A stretch of 64,000 nucleotides of DNA, taken from Candidatus Obscuribacterales bacterium. GTDB lineage: Bacteria > Cyanobacteriota > Vampirovibrionia > Obscuribacterales > Obscuribacteraceae. This document shows, in pieces, positions 7,559 to 16,751 of this stretch; within the stretch, counting starts at the first letter, position 1; each line of letters begins with the position of its first letter. Under the pieces are notes generated by a model that saw only the letters and a list, made by a program, of their open reading frames with translations, searched no databases and was not told the origin of the DNA. The stretch spans positions 26,663-90,662 of the forward strand of contig JAIEQI010000017.1 of the NCBI GenBank assembly GCA_019747875.1. Reading direction: 5' to 3'. The position numbers were made by a program, and so were the translations under genes.

Positions 7559-10500
7559 ATGTCAATGAATTGCAGCCGATTTCGATTTCTCATTCAACAA
7601 CGTTTCGATGGTCAGATCGCTCCGCAAGACGAGAAGATGGTGTCACAACACATCGACTCTTGCGATTCCTGCTCACGCTTTCAACATCAAATAGAACAAG
7701 TCTGCATGGCAGCAGTAGATGTTCCGCTGCCTGAAGAATGCTCACCTGCAAGCCTTGAAGCTTTGGCCGGCAAAATAATGCACGAGTTTCCCAAGGAAAA
7801 AGGCGGGTTGTTTGACGGCATCAAGAATCTCTTTGGGGGACCTGCAAAGGCAAAAGAAGCACAGCCTAAAACTCCGAAGGCGGCTGGAGGCTTCCCTCAT
7901 GTGAGCAGGCCACCAACAGAGGCCGGACCTCCCGAAAACATGCCTACTCCAAAACCGAAAAAGAAAGAAATAGAACAAGCAGACGACCTTCTGGCAACAA
8001 GCACACGCTTGAGAAGCCTGGCAAAAATTCAACCGGCAGACCAAGATCCGGCAGCATCGGGACAACAGGGAACATCATTAGGTAAGAAGTTTGGTGTCGA
8101 AGTCCCGAATCGTGATAAGCAGAACGAAGAACAACCTTTAAATCTTGCAGAAACAATTCGCCGTCAGGTGTCGCAGACAGACACAAAGCCACCTGAACCA
8201 GATACAGCGGGCGCACCGCGCAGCTTTTCAGGCGATTGGAACAGTATGCCCACGACAGACGCAAATGCCGGTTGGGGCGGTGGAAGCAACAGCTCTGGCA
8301 ACAATCCCGCATTAGGCGGCGGACAAGGCGATAGCGGCTGGGGCGCTCCAACACAAGGCTCTAATAGTTCAGGATCCAATCCAGCGTTCGGGGCGCCAGG
8401 AATGCCGCCGCAACCAGGTGCTTGGAACGGACAGGCTCAAGGTGGTGGCGGAACCGGAGGCTGGGGGGCACCAACTGTGCCACCAGGTCAAGCAGCCGGA
8501 CCATCATCTGCTGGCGGCGGATGGGGAGACAGTAGTGCTCAGTGGGGCGCACCAGGGGGCAATCAAGCACCACCAGCGCCACCACAGCAAGGCGACAGCT
8601 GGGGGGCTCCGGCCGGACAGCAAAGTGGCTGGGGTCAACCTGCTGCACCAGCGCAAGACGCCGGATGGGGCGGAGCAGCTGGAGGGGATAGCTGGGGAGC
8701 TCCGGCTGTTGGCGCAGCACAAGCGCCAGCACAAGATTCTGGTTGGGGCGCGCCAAGCCAACCGGCTCAAGATTCCGGCTGGGGTGCACCAAGTCAACCA
8801 GCTCAACAAGACTCCGGCTGGGGTGCTCCAAGTCAACCGCCGGCTCAACAAGATGCCGGCTGGGGCGCACCCAGTCAAGCACCGGCTCAACAAGATTCCG
8901 GCTGGGGCGCACCAAGTCAACCGCCGGCTCAACAAGATTCCGGCTGGGGCGCTCCAAGTCAACCAGCTCAGCAAGACTCCGGCTGGGGTGCTCCAAGTCA
9001 ACCGGCTCAACAAGACTCCGGCTGGGGCGCACCAAGTCAACCGGCTCAACAAGACTCAGGATGGGGTGCACCAAGTCAACCGCCGGCTCAACAAGATTCC
9101 GGCTGGGGCGCACCAAATCAACCGGCTCAACAAGATTCCGGCTGGGGCGCACCAAGTCAACCGGCTCAACAAGATTCCGGCTGGGGCGCACCAAGTCAAC
9201 CGGCTCAACAAGATTCCGGCTGGGGTGCTCCAAGTCAACCGGCTCAACAAGATTCAGGTTGGGGTGCACCAAGTCAACCGGCTCAACAAGATTCAGGTTG
9301 GGGTGCACCAGGTCAACCTGCTCAACAAGATTCAGGTTGGGGTGCACCAGGTCAACCGGCTCAGCAAGATTCAGGTTGGGGTGCACCAGGTCAACCGGCT
9401 CAGCAAGATTCAGGTTGGGGTGCACCAGGTCAACCGGCTCAGCAAGATTCCGCCTGGGGTGGCGGCGATTCATGGGGTGCTCCCAGTCAGCCAGCGCAAC
9501 AAGATTCGGGCTGGGACGCAGCTCCTGCAGCTGGCGGAGATTCCTGGGGTGCGCCTCAAGCTGCACAGCAAGAAGATGCATGGGGCAGTCCCGCGCAAGC
9601 TCCAAAACAAGACGATGCCTGGGGGGCCGGCGGTGACTCCTGGGGAGCACCAAGCCAGCCGGCGCAACAAGACTCAGGATGGGGTGCGCCGAGCCAGCCG
9701 ACACAACAAGATCCCGGCTGGGGCGCTGGAGAATCTTGGGGCGCTGAACCAGCAGCAGCCCCAAAGCAAGAGGATGCATGGGGAGCTCCCGCGGCACCGG
9801 CTCAAGATACTGGCTGGGGAGCCACACAAGCTCCAGCTCAAGAAAGCGGATGGGGTCAGCCCGCACAGCCAGCAGCACAGCAAGGCGGCTGGGGTGATCC
9901 ACAGCCAGCTCAGGCCGCCTCAGGATGGGGTGAACCGCAAGCTCCTGAAAAGCCTGGTGTAAATTCTGCCTGGTCAAGTCCTCTTGTCGGAGCAAATCCA
10001 GCTGCCGGTGCGGCGAATCCGAACATGCAAGAGGGCGCTGCGGCGGCATACGGAACAGATTCTTGGTCGGAAGATGCTGAGCAGATTCAAACCGGAATGT
10101 GGAAAGCGTTCTCTCTAGAAGATTCAGGTCTCGGGCCAAGCAACAAGAAAGCCGCCAAGCCTGCCGCTGCCGTCAATAACGATTTCGACATGTCCATTCA
10201 AGAAAGAATGGCTCTACAACGTCAGCAAGAAGCAGCCGGAGGTGCAGCCGCAGCAGGGGCACCCGCTCAAACGCAGTCCAGCCCGCCACCGGCGGCACCT
10301 CAAAATATGGCTCCTTCAGGAACTGGCAATATAATGGATCGGCTTAGCAATATTCTTGGCGAAGCCGAAACCGGTCCGCCCGCCGATCCCTGGGGCGCTG
10401 GTGGTTCAGCCGAGCCGGCACAAGATGCTTGGGGCGCATCAGCACAGCCTGCGCAGGACAACGCATGGGGGGCTCCAGCAGAACCAGCACAAGACAATGC

Positions 10501-13096
10501 CTGGGGCGCACCTGCAGAAGCAGCACAGGCAAATGCCTGGGGTGCACCAACAGAACCGGCGCAGGAAAATGCCTGGGGCGCACCTGCAGAACCAGCACCG
10601 GAGAATGCCTGGGGTGCACCAGCAGAACCAGCACCGAACAATGCCTGGGGTGCACCAGCAGAACCAGCACAGGAGCCGGCTTGGGGTGCACCAGCAGAAC
10701 CAACACAGGACACCGCGTGGGGTGCACCAGCAGAACCGGCACAGGATAATGCCTGGGGAGCCCCAGCTCCACCCGCACAAGACAATGCTTGGGGCGCGCC
10801 AGCAGAAGTGGCACAGGACAATGCTTGGGGTGCCCCAGCAGAACCGGCCCAAGATAATGCCTGGGGTGCACCTGCACAACCAACACAGGACAATGCCTGG
10901 GGTGCTCCCGCAGAACCGGCACAAGACAATGCCTGGGGTGCACCTTCCCAAAATGCATGGGAAGGGAGTAGCGCGACGGCTTCTACCGAAACACAATGGG
11001 ATCCACAAGAAGCAACAACACCGGATGTTTGGGGTGCAGCATCAGCCGAGAAAGTTGAAGCCGCAGCACCGCTGCCGCCACCACCGCCCCCGCCTCCTCC
11101 GGCTCCGCCAGTGCAGCCGAGTCAACCAGCAAAATCTTTTAATGCCGCAGCTCAACCAGCTGTAACGCCGACTCCGCCAGCACCACCCCCAGTGGGCGCC
11201 CCACCGGCCAAGTCAGGGATGCCTAATATTCGTCCAATACAACGAGGGCAAGCGAACCAACCGGGACTAGCAGTACCACAGCAGCCTGCTCAAGAGTCAG
11301 TAGCACCGCCTCCGGCGCCAGCAGCTCCACCTGAACCACCAGTTCAAGCACCGGTGCAAAAGGCACCACTTGCGCCGCCTGCACCACAGACGGCGCCACC
11401 GGCACCGACTCCGCCCACACCACCGGTTCCAGCAGCACCAACAGCTGCAACAAAACCGGCGGCCCCGCTACCGCCGCCTAAACCGGCTGGAAAACCAATT
11501 ATGTCACCGCCACCGAAGCCACCAATTCCAGGCAGTAGAATACCGCCACCGAAACCAATGGCAAAATCTGGAGCGGCAGCAGCTAGCACCGCAGGTAGTG
11601 GCGATGGCGCAGTGATGAAGAAGCTCGATGACAAAGACATCGACAAGATTTTCAAGAAACTTGGCGTAAAAGAGTCGGAATTGAATGCACCTGGCGCAAA
11701 CGCACCAGCGGCAGCTGCTCCAGCTCCCGTAAACGTGCCACCTCCGCCGATACCAGGCGGAGCCGCAGCGCCGCCGCCGCCGCCGATTCCAGGTGCGGCT
11801 GTTCCACCGCCTCCAATTCCTGGAGGGGCTGCTGGCCCAGTGCCGGCACCACCATTGCCGGGTTTGCAAAATCTGGCGGCACAAGCGCCACAGCCTCAGA
11901 TTCCAGGACAAGGACCTGGAGCAAAACCACCACTTCCACCAAAACCAGGCATGGCGCCACCAATGCCTGGAAATGTGCAAATGGCACCAGGTGTGAAACC
12001 AATGCCTGGCGCTATACCACCGGCGCCACCGATTCCAGGAGCAGCAGGTCCAGGAGCACCGATGCCACCAGGCGCCGGTGCACCACCAGCGCCTCCACTG
12101 CCAGGAAATGCGCCCCCAGCTCCGCCTCTTCCAGGGCAAGCAGCGCAAAAGCCTGGCGCTCAAGGACAAGTTCCTCAGATGCCTGGTGCCAAGCCCGGAT
12201 GGGGACAGGCCGCGCCGGCACAAGCCGGTCCTACGCCTGGGATGCCTGGCGCACCAGGTCCTCAAGGTGGAGCGCCGGTACCACCTGGACCAGCTACAGC
12301 ACCGCCTATTCAGGGCAAGCCTGTACAAGGTCCTCCGATGCAAGCACCACCCACGAAACCGGCTCAAAAACCTCCAGCCAAACCATCGGGTCAGCAAGGG
12401 CTATTCGGCAACATCGATGATGATGGCATCAACAAGATATTCGACAAGCTCGGAGTCAAAGATGGACAGCCTGCTGGTGGACAAACCCCTTCGCAACAAG
12501 TTCCCAAGATAAATGTTCGCGACGCTGTAAGTACTGTCGTGAACGCTGCAGTTGGCTCAGGTGCCGTACCAGCGCCTAAGATTGAAGGCATCAGCAAGTT
12601 ATCTGCAACAGCTGGTAACGAGCAGGATACCGGCAGCGGAAAAATCGCGTCGATTGGCAAGTTCATCCTTGACAATCAGGACCAGGAGCAGCTCGGCAAG
12701 CTAACCCAGAAAGACCTGGCCGAAAGCAAAGTCCGCGTCTTGACGATGGAGGCAGCCGATGAGATTTACAAACTTCTAAATCACATCGCCACTTTGCCGG
12801 GTGTAATTGGCTCTTGTATTGTCGGACATGACGGATTGCCAGTGGCGAACAACCTGCCACAAGAGTATGATCCTGAGTTCGTCGGAGCGATGTCACTTGG
12901 CATTTATGTCAACACGACAAACACCATCATGAAAATGAGTCACAGTCATCTTCATCAAATGGTGGCAAGGACGCAGTACGGTTTCTTGATTATTGCCGAC
13001 TTTGGTGGCGGCATACTAGTAACCGTAAGTAACGCCCAAGCAACAGAGCAGTTGATACCATTAATGCGAAATATCACACAGCTGGTTGCTCAGTAA
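7559..13096 (+). CDS. Giant soluble protein: zinc-finger anti-sigma domain, Trp-periodic repeats, Pro-rich region, Roadblock/LC7 domain
   Basis: This 1845-residue protein starts at ATG 7559 with AGGA eight bases upstream. Residues 1-45 form a ZAS-type anti-sigma domain (C5, H31, C35, C38; HIDSCDSC). Residues about 390-632 hold about 18 units of a 12-14-residue repeat around QQDSGWGAPSQP. Residues about 963-1130 hold 14 twelve-residue units around EPAQDNAWGAPA. A Pro-rich segment (about 1169-1614, with poly-Pro and IPGxxxPPPP motifs) follows. Two copies of a short helical motif, DIDKIFKKLGVK (about 1360) and GINKIFDKLGVK (about 1623), flank its end. Residues about 1725-1845 match the Roadblock/LC7 fold (IATLPGVIGSCIVGHDGLPVA, then GFLIIADFGGGILVTV). 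There is no signal peptide or membrane helix, so it should be cytosolic. The arrangement suggests an anti-sigma factor whose activity is tied to assembly or to a GTPase partner (inference). Confidence 0.85.
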   Translation: MSMNCSRFRFLIQQRFDGQIAPQDEKMVSQHIDSCDSCSRFQHQIEQVCMAAVDVPLPEECSPASLEALAGKIMHEFPKEKGGLFDGIKNLFGGPAKAKEAQPKTPKAAGGFPHVSRPPTEAGPPENMPTPKPKKKEIEQADDLLATSTRLRSLAKIQPADQDPAASGQQGTSLGKKFGVEVPNRDKQNEEQPLNLAETIRRQVSQTDTKPPEPDTAGAPRSFSGDWNSMPTTDANAGWGGGSNSSGNNPALGGGQGDSGWGAPTQGSNSSGSNPAFGAPGMPPQPGAWNGQAQGGGGTGGWGAPTVPPGQAAGPSSAGGGWGDSSAQWGAPGGNQAPPAPPQQGDSWGAPAGQQSGWGQPAAPAQDAGWGGAAGGDSWGAPAVGAAQAPAQDSGWGAPSQPAQDSGWGAPSQPAQQDSGWGAPSQPPAQQDAGWGAPSQAPAQQDSGWGAPSQPPAQQDSGWGAPSQPAQQDSGWGAPSQPAQQDSGWGAPSQPAQQDSGWGAPSQPPAQQDSGWGAPNQPAQQDSGWGAPSQPAQQDSGWGAPSQPAQQDSGWGAPSQPAQQDSGWGAPSQPAQQDSGWGAPGQPAQQDSGWGAPGQPAQQDSGWGAPGQPAQQDSGWGAPGQPAQQDSAWGGGDSWGAPSQPAQQDSGWDAAPAAGGDSWGAPQAAQQEDAWGSPAQAPKQDDAWGAGGDSWGAPSQPAQQDSGWGAPSQPTQQDPGWGAGESWGAEPAAAPKQEDAWGAPAAPAQDTGWGATQAPAQESGWGQPAQPAAQQGGWGDPQPAQAASGWGEPQAPEKPGVNSAWSSPLVGANPAAGAANPNMQEGAAAAYGTDSWSEDAEQIQTGMWKAFSLEDSGLGPSNKKAAKPAAAVNNDFDMSIQERMALQRQQEAAGGAAAAGAPAQTQSSPPPAAPQNMAPSGTGNIMDRLSNILGEAETGPPADPWGAGGSAEPAQDAWGASAQPAQDNAWGAPAEPAQDNAWGAPAEAAQANAWGAPTEPAQENAWGAPAEPAPENAWGAPAEPAPNNAWGAPAEPAQEPAWGAPAEPTQDTAWGAPAEPAQDNAWGAPAPPAQDNAWGAPAEVAQDNAWGAPAEPAQDNAWGAPAQPTQDNAWGAPAEPAQDNAWGAPSQNAWEGSSATASTETQWDPQEATTPDVWGAASAEKVEAAAPLPPPPPPPPPAPPVQPSQPAKSFNAAAQPAVTPTPPAPPPVGAPPAKSGMPNIRPIQRGQANQPGLAVPQQPAQESVAPPPAPAAPPEPPVQAPVQKAPLAPPAPQTAPPAPTPPTPPVPAAPTAATKPAAPLPPPKPAGKPIMSPPPKPPIPGSRIPPPKPMAKSGAAAASTAGSGDGAVMKKLDDKDIDKIFKKLGVKESELNAPGANAPAAAAPAPVNVPPPPIPGGAAAPPPPPIPGAAVPPPPIPGGAAGPVPAPPLPGLQNLAAQAPQPQIPGQGPGAKPPLPPKPGMAPPMPGNVQMAPGVKPMPGAIPPAPPIPGAAGPGAPMPPGAGAPPAPPLPGNAPPAPPLPGQAAQKPGAQGQVPQMPGAKPGWGQAAPAQAGPTPGMPGAPGPQGGAPVPPGPATAPPIQGKPVQGPPMQAPPTKPAQKPPAKPSGQQGLFGNIDDDGINKIFDKLGVKDGQPAGGQTPSQQVPKINVRDAVSTVVNAAVGSGAVPAPKIEGISKLSATAGNEQDTGSGKIASIGKFILDNQDQEQLGKLTQKDLAESKVRVLTMEAADEIYKLLNHIATLPGVIGSCIVGHDGLPVANNLPQEYDPEFVGAMSLGIYVNTTNTIMKMSHSHLHQMVARTQYGFLIIADFGGGILVTVSNAQATEQLIPLMRNITQLVAQ
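8726..9452 (+). repeat. Tandem repeat array 1, about 18 units of 36-42 bp inside the giant gene
   Basis: Most units are 39 bp and encode QPAQQDSGWGAPS; a few are 36 bp (one Gln missing) or 42 bp (an extra Pro). All lengths are multiples of three, so the frame is kept. The last units change Ser to Gly (GAPGQP), which suggests recent local duplication. Stop-free reading in other frames and on the other strand arises from this array. Confidence 0.95.
10445..10946 (+). repeat. Tandem repeat array 2, 14 units of 36 bp inside the giant gene
   Basis: The units encode EPAQDNAWGAPA with substitutions such as EPAPENAWGAPA and EVAQDNAWGAPA. The array is more diverged at DNA level than array 1, so it is probably older. 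Each unit keeps a single Trp. Confidence 0.9.
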
Positions 13097-13117
13097 CTTG
13101 CAACAACAAAAGGTAAT

Positions 13118-14644
13118 ATGGAACTAATACTCGAGAAGCCATCCTTTTCGGCTTTAGCTGCCGATCTAATTGTCTTTGGAGTTTTTCAGGACGAATCGTT
13201 GTCCGACGCCCTGAAAAATTGCGATGCTGAATTTCCAGCAGAATTTCTTGCGGAGATTGAAGAACTCTGCAAGCAGGAAAATTACAAAGCAAAAAGCAAA
13301 GAAACGCTGAGTATCTTCACTCAAAAGAAGATCACAGCACGCCGCTTGATACTTGTTGGACTTGGCAAGAAAAATGACTTCGGTCCCAATGCCGTCCGCA
13401 AGGCATCCGCAACTTTTGCCCGCCAGTTCGCAAGCAAAACAGCCTACACACATGTTGCGCTGGGCTTGCGTTTCGACGGCAAGAAGGAGCTAATTCAAGC
13501 AGCCGTGGAAGGGTGGTTCCTCGGATCTTATACATTCACGCTCTACAAAACTCAAAATGATAACGGCGCCAATGAAACCGGTGATAAAACGAAACGACTG
13601 AGCTTCCTTGATCAACAATTAGACGATAGTTCGTTTGAGCAGGCTTGCGCCCGCGGCAGAGCAATTGCAGAAGCAACTTGCTTTGCCAGAGATTTAATCG
13701 CCGAACCTGCTTGCAACATGACTCCGACAAAGTTAGCGCAATTGGCAGACTCGATGACTTGCAATTTGCTGACCTGCGAAATTCTGGAGGCCGATGAAGC
13801 GGCTCGACTGGGAATGGGAGCATTTCTGGGTGTCGCTCAAGGTTCCGATCAGCCGCCGAAGTTTATCGCAATAAAGTACAGTCATCCAGATGCAAAACGA
13901 TTTTTCGCTTTAGTCGGCAAAGGCATCACTTTTGATTCTGGCGGTTTGTCATTGAAAACAGCCGCGGGCATGGAAACCATGAAATACGACATGTCCGGAG
14001 CGGCGGTGGTTATGGGCGTTGTGAGAGCGCTACTCGACCTTCAAGCGCCCGTTTCCGTCTTGGCAGTGGTAGCCGCATGCGAAAACATGCCGAGTGGAAC
14101 GGCCACCAAGCCCGGAGACATTCTCGTTGCTATGAATGGCAAGACCATCGAAGTAAACAACACGGATGCCGAAGGCAGGTTGACTTTGGCTGACGCTCTT
14201 TGTTACGTATGCCAGCAGAAGCCGGAAGCAATAATTGACGTTGCGACTTTAACGGGAGCCGTTGTCGCGGCACTCGGAAAGGCGGCCGCTGGCATCATGG
14301 GGAACGATGAACAGCTCATGGAGAAGATAATTGATTCGGGCAAAGCTGCCGGTGAAAGATATTGGCCGCTACCTCTCTTTGACGAGTACAAGGAAACGTT
14401 GAAGAGCGATGTCGCTGATTTGAAGAACGCTGGAGCACGAGGCGAAGCTGGTTCATCAAGTGCTGGCATGTTCCTGAAAGAATTCGTTGAGGGTATTCCA
14501 TGGGCACACCTGGACATAGCCGGAGCCGGATGGATGGATAAGGATAAAGAAGAACTAAACAAAGGTGGCACCGCATTTGGTGTCCGTTCGCTTTCCTATT
14601 TCATCCTTAATCAAATCGAGAACGAAAGCGCGTCACCAGTATAA
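13118..14644 (+). CDS. pepA: Leucyl aminopeptidase (M17, PepA type)
   Basis: This is a cytosolic dinuclear-metal aminopeptidase that trims N-terminal residues from peptides. The 508 residues have the usual two domains. The catalytic C-terminal half shows KGITFDSGG, MKYDMSGAAVV and the signature NNTDAEGRLTLADAL, which supply the metal-binding Asp/Glu/Lys residues and the catalytic Arg. ATG 13118 lies 21 bases after the giant gene, with an AAAGG in front, so the two genes may be co-transcribed. The end is normal (MFLKEF, then WAHLDIAGAGW). Confidence 0.95.
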   Translation: MELILEKPSFSALAADLIVFGVFQDESLSDALKNCDAEFPAEFLAEIEELCKQENYKAKSKETLSIFTQKKITARRLILVGLGKKNDFGPNAVRKASATFARQFASKTAYTHVALGLRFDGKKELIQAAVEGWFLGSYTFTLYKTQNDNGANETGDKTKRLSFLDQQLDDSSFEQACARGRAIAEATCFARDLIAEPACNMTPTKLAQLADSMTCNLLTCEILEADEAARLGMGAFLGVAQGSDQPPKFIAIKYSHPDAKRFFALVGKGITFDSGGLSLKTAAGMETMKYDMSGAAVVMGVVRALLDLQAPVSVLAVVAACENMPSGTATKPGDILVAMNGKTIEVNNTDAEGRLTLADALCYVCQQKPEAIIDVATLTGAVVAALGKAAAGIMGNDEQLMEKIIDSGKAAGERYWPLPLFDEYKETLKSDVADLKNAGARGEAGSSSAGMFLKEFVEGIPWAHLDIAGAGWMDKDKEELNKGGTAFGVRSLSYFILNQIENESASPV

Positions 14645-14756
14645 AGGAGCACCGAACTACTCTTTGGAGCGTGCAAGCGTCGCCCTTGGCTGCTGAACTG
14701 ATTGAGACTAAGAGAACCGCTCCAACGCGGCGGCTTCGCCGATGCAAACAATTAGA

Positions 14757-16661
14757 CTAGCTGCCACCCTGAACGACCCTGGCAATCGCACCATCTACGG
14801 TGCGAGGATCTAGCTGCCGCCGAGCATATGCCAGATAAGCTTCCATCCAGCGTCGCAGTTCCAGAAGCGCAACAGATACCGGCGTGCCACTGGCTTTCAC
14901 CTGACTGAGATTGACACTAACTCGTCCATCCTTGTCGATGTGAAATCGTTGCGCAGCTGGTGAATCACCATGCACATAGTGCAAGCTAACTTCGAGCATA
15001 GTTCGATTGTCTTCTGGTCCCAGATATTGCTGCAGCTCCCCTGCAATTTTCTGAAACACCGACAGCGGCTTAAATAGCGAGGTCTGCTGCACCTGAACCA
15101 GTTTATTGTCAATAAAGAATTGCACTGTTTTCAACACCATGTGCGTAGTCCATTCATCGTAGGACTTGATCACCTCATCCAAAGTGGTTAATCCATCGAT
15201 GAGCGAACCAATTCGCGGCATGTGCTCCTTATCCTTTTCACTGACGGGCGTTTCATCGAAATAGCGCAAAGTCTGTTTAGATAGTACGCGCCAAATATCA
15301 TCAAAATTCCAGACCCGCTCTAAAATGACGTTTCGCTCACCAGGCTGCATCGAAATGATCTGATTTGCATTGTCTTGAAATAGAGCAGCATCAAGAAGCA
15401 TTTTGTCCAGAGGAAACTTCAAGGCACAGGCTTCATCTAATTCCAGAGTCGGAACGCCGTCTCGAAAAACGAATATGCCTTCTGTCCAACTAACGAGAAA
15501 CTCGACAACAGCGTCCGGGCCTTTCAGTTTTCCCATTTTTGCCTGCGTCGGCTTTCCGTCATGGAATGCAATTACGATGTTCTTGTCGCGGTCCTCAACA
15601 TTCAATGTGCCAGTTTTCTTAGCGGTGGAAATGGACTGAAGGAGTCCAGCACAGTCAATCGCGCCGAGGCTGCCAATCATGGAATTCTTCATCGTTTCCA
15701 TGCTTCGTTTCTTGCTTGCCGCACTTGTCTCGGTAGAATCAGCTTTGTGATAACCACCGTACAAATATTGATCGTGCAGAAGTATTTCCAACTCGCGCGT
15801 ATTTATGAATCCTTTGCGCACCGCAAGCAAACCAAGAAATGTTTTCTGGTTCCTGCCCCAACCTTCCTCCTGCTGCAGCTCAAGCAACTCCTCTAGTTGA
15901 GCGGCGGTAATGATTCCGGCTGCCACCATATAACGCCCTAATCGGAACGGTTTATGGTTGTGATAACAACTTGCCAGGAATTGGATGCGAGTGAAAACCG
16001 GATAAATAATTCTATCGGTTTCAAGCTCCTGCATAAGCCGCACGCTCTCATCTGGATGAATACCATGATGACCTTCCATCAAGCGTGCAATTCCTTCAAT
16101 CGTCGAATAGTCATCGATAAATTGCAGAAGCCAGTTCTGCGGAGGATGTAACTCGAAAGCGCTCTTGATCTCGGTTCCACGCTCAGTCAAAACTGGAGTC
16201 GAGGTGAACAAAATGTGATTAGCAAGAGTATTGCCACCGCCGCGCATGCGCCGGCGATCGATACCAGTGACGGTGGCACAAACATAGTCAGCCAACAACG
16301 GATAACGAGCAAATATTCCAAATGGACTATCGTAAATGTTGAACGTAAGACCGCCACCAGGGTCGTCTTTCGTGAGCGTAACAGCTGCGTCAGCCTTGAT
16401 AAAGAGAAGAACACCTTGAGGCTTCAGTAATCTCCGAGCATAAGAATGAAACTTGATCATGATATCCAGTGGCAAACTAAAACCAGTCTGCATCAGGTCC
16501 ACGATTAGACCATCAAAGCGTTTTTCCTCTCTAACTAATCGTTCGAATTCCGCAAATAGATTCTCGCGATATGAATAAGTAAGAAAGTTCAAAGTGGACG
16601 AAAGAAACTCTTCGTCTTGCCTTTGATTTGGATTTCGAGATCCCGGATCTGGACTTAACAC
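14757..16661 (-). CDS. Multidomain signalling protein with DUF4388 (PATAN) domain
   Basis: A 634-residue protein with GTG start 16661; an in-frame stop lies directly upstream. Residues about 20-100 resemble the later part of a Rossmann methyltransferase (RFDGLIVDLMQ, then RRLLKPQGVLLFI), but no glycine-rich SAM loop is visible, so it may be degenerate. Residues about 240-310 resemble the MshEN/GspE N-terminal helical module (GRYMVAAGIITAAQLEELLELQ). Residues about 328-425 match DUF4388 (MIGSLGAIDCAGLLQSISTAKKTGTL, cited by position). DUF4388 proteins often accompany Roadblock and small-GTPase signalling, and a Roadblock protein is encoded close by. Twin 16-bp near-palindromes lie upstream. 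Confidence 0.7.
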   Translation of the reverse strand: MLSPDPGSRNPNQRQDEEFLSSTLNFLTYSYRENLFAEFERLVREEKRFDGLIVDLMQTGFSLPLDIMIKFHSYARRLLKPQGVLLFIKADAAVTLTKDDPGGGLTFNIYDSPFGIFARYPLLADYVCATVTGIDRRRMRGGGNTLANHILFTSTPVLTERGTEIKSAFELHPPQNWLLQFIDDYSTIEGIARLMEGHHGIHPDESVRLMQELETDRIIYPVFTRIQFLASCYHNHKPFRLGRYMVAAGIITAAQLEELLELQQEEGWGRNQKTFLGLLAVRKGFINTRELEILLHDQYLYGGYHKADSTETSAASKKRSMETMKNSMIGSLGAIDCAGLLQSISTAKKTGTLNVEDRDKNIVIAFHDGKPTQAKMGKLKGPDAVVEFLVSWTEGIFVFRDGVPTLELDEACALKFPLDKMLLDAALFQDNANQIISMQPGERNVILERVWNFDDIWRVLSKQTLRYFDETPVSEKDKEHMPRIGSLIDGLTTLDEVIKSYDEWTTHMVLKTVQFFIDNKLVQVQQTSLFKPLSVFQKIAGELQQYLGPEDNRTMLEVSLHYVHGDSPAAQRFHIDKDGRVSVNLSQVKASGTPVSVALLELRRWMEAYLAYARRQLDPRTVDGAIARVVQGGS

Positions 16662-16751
16662 TTACGGACTTCTTGTTTTTAGAGGAGCTGGATACTATAT
16701 GCCCAGCCTAACTCAGCTTCCGATAAGAATTTCGCCCCACCCATATCCACT

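Noticed and set aside
8726..9452. Possible CRISPR array
   Set aside because: Units are directly adjacent with no variable spacers, and they are translated in frame. The 23-bp array at 63902 likewise has no spacers, and no cas gene is present.
8361..10139. Long open frames on the minus strand and other plus frames across the giant gene (up to 592 codons)
   Set aside because: They come from the repeat array having no stop codons in several frames. They lack ribosome binding sites and domains, whereas the plus frame has domains at both ends.
11504..12397. 297-codon minus-strand frame over the Pro-rich region
   Set aside because: It is the antisense of Pro/Gly-rich codons and reads as Trp/Arg/Ser-rich noise.
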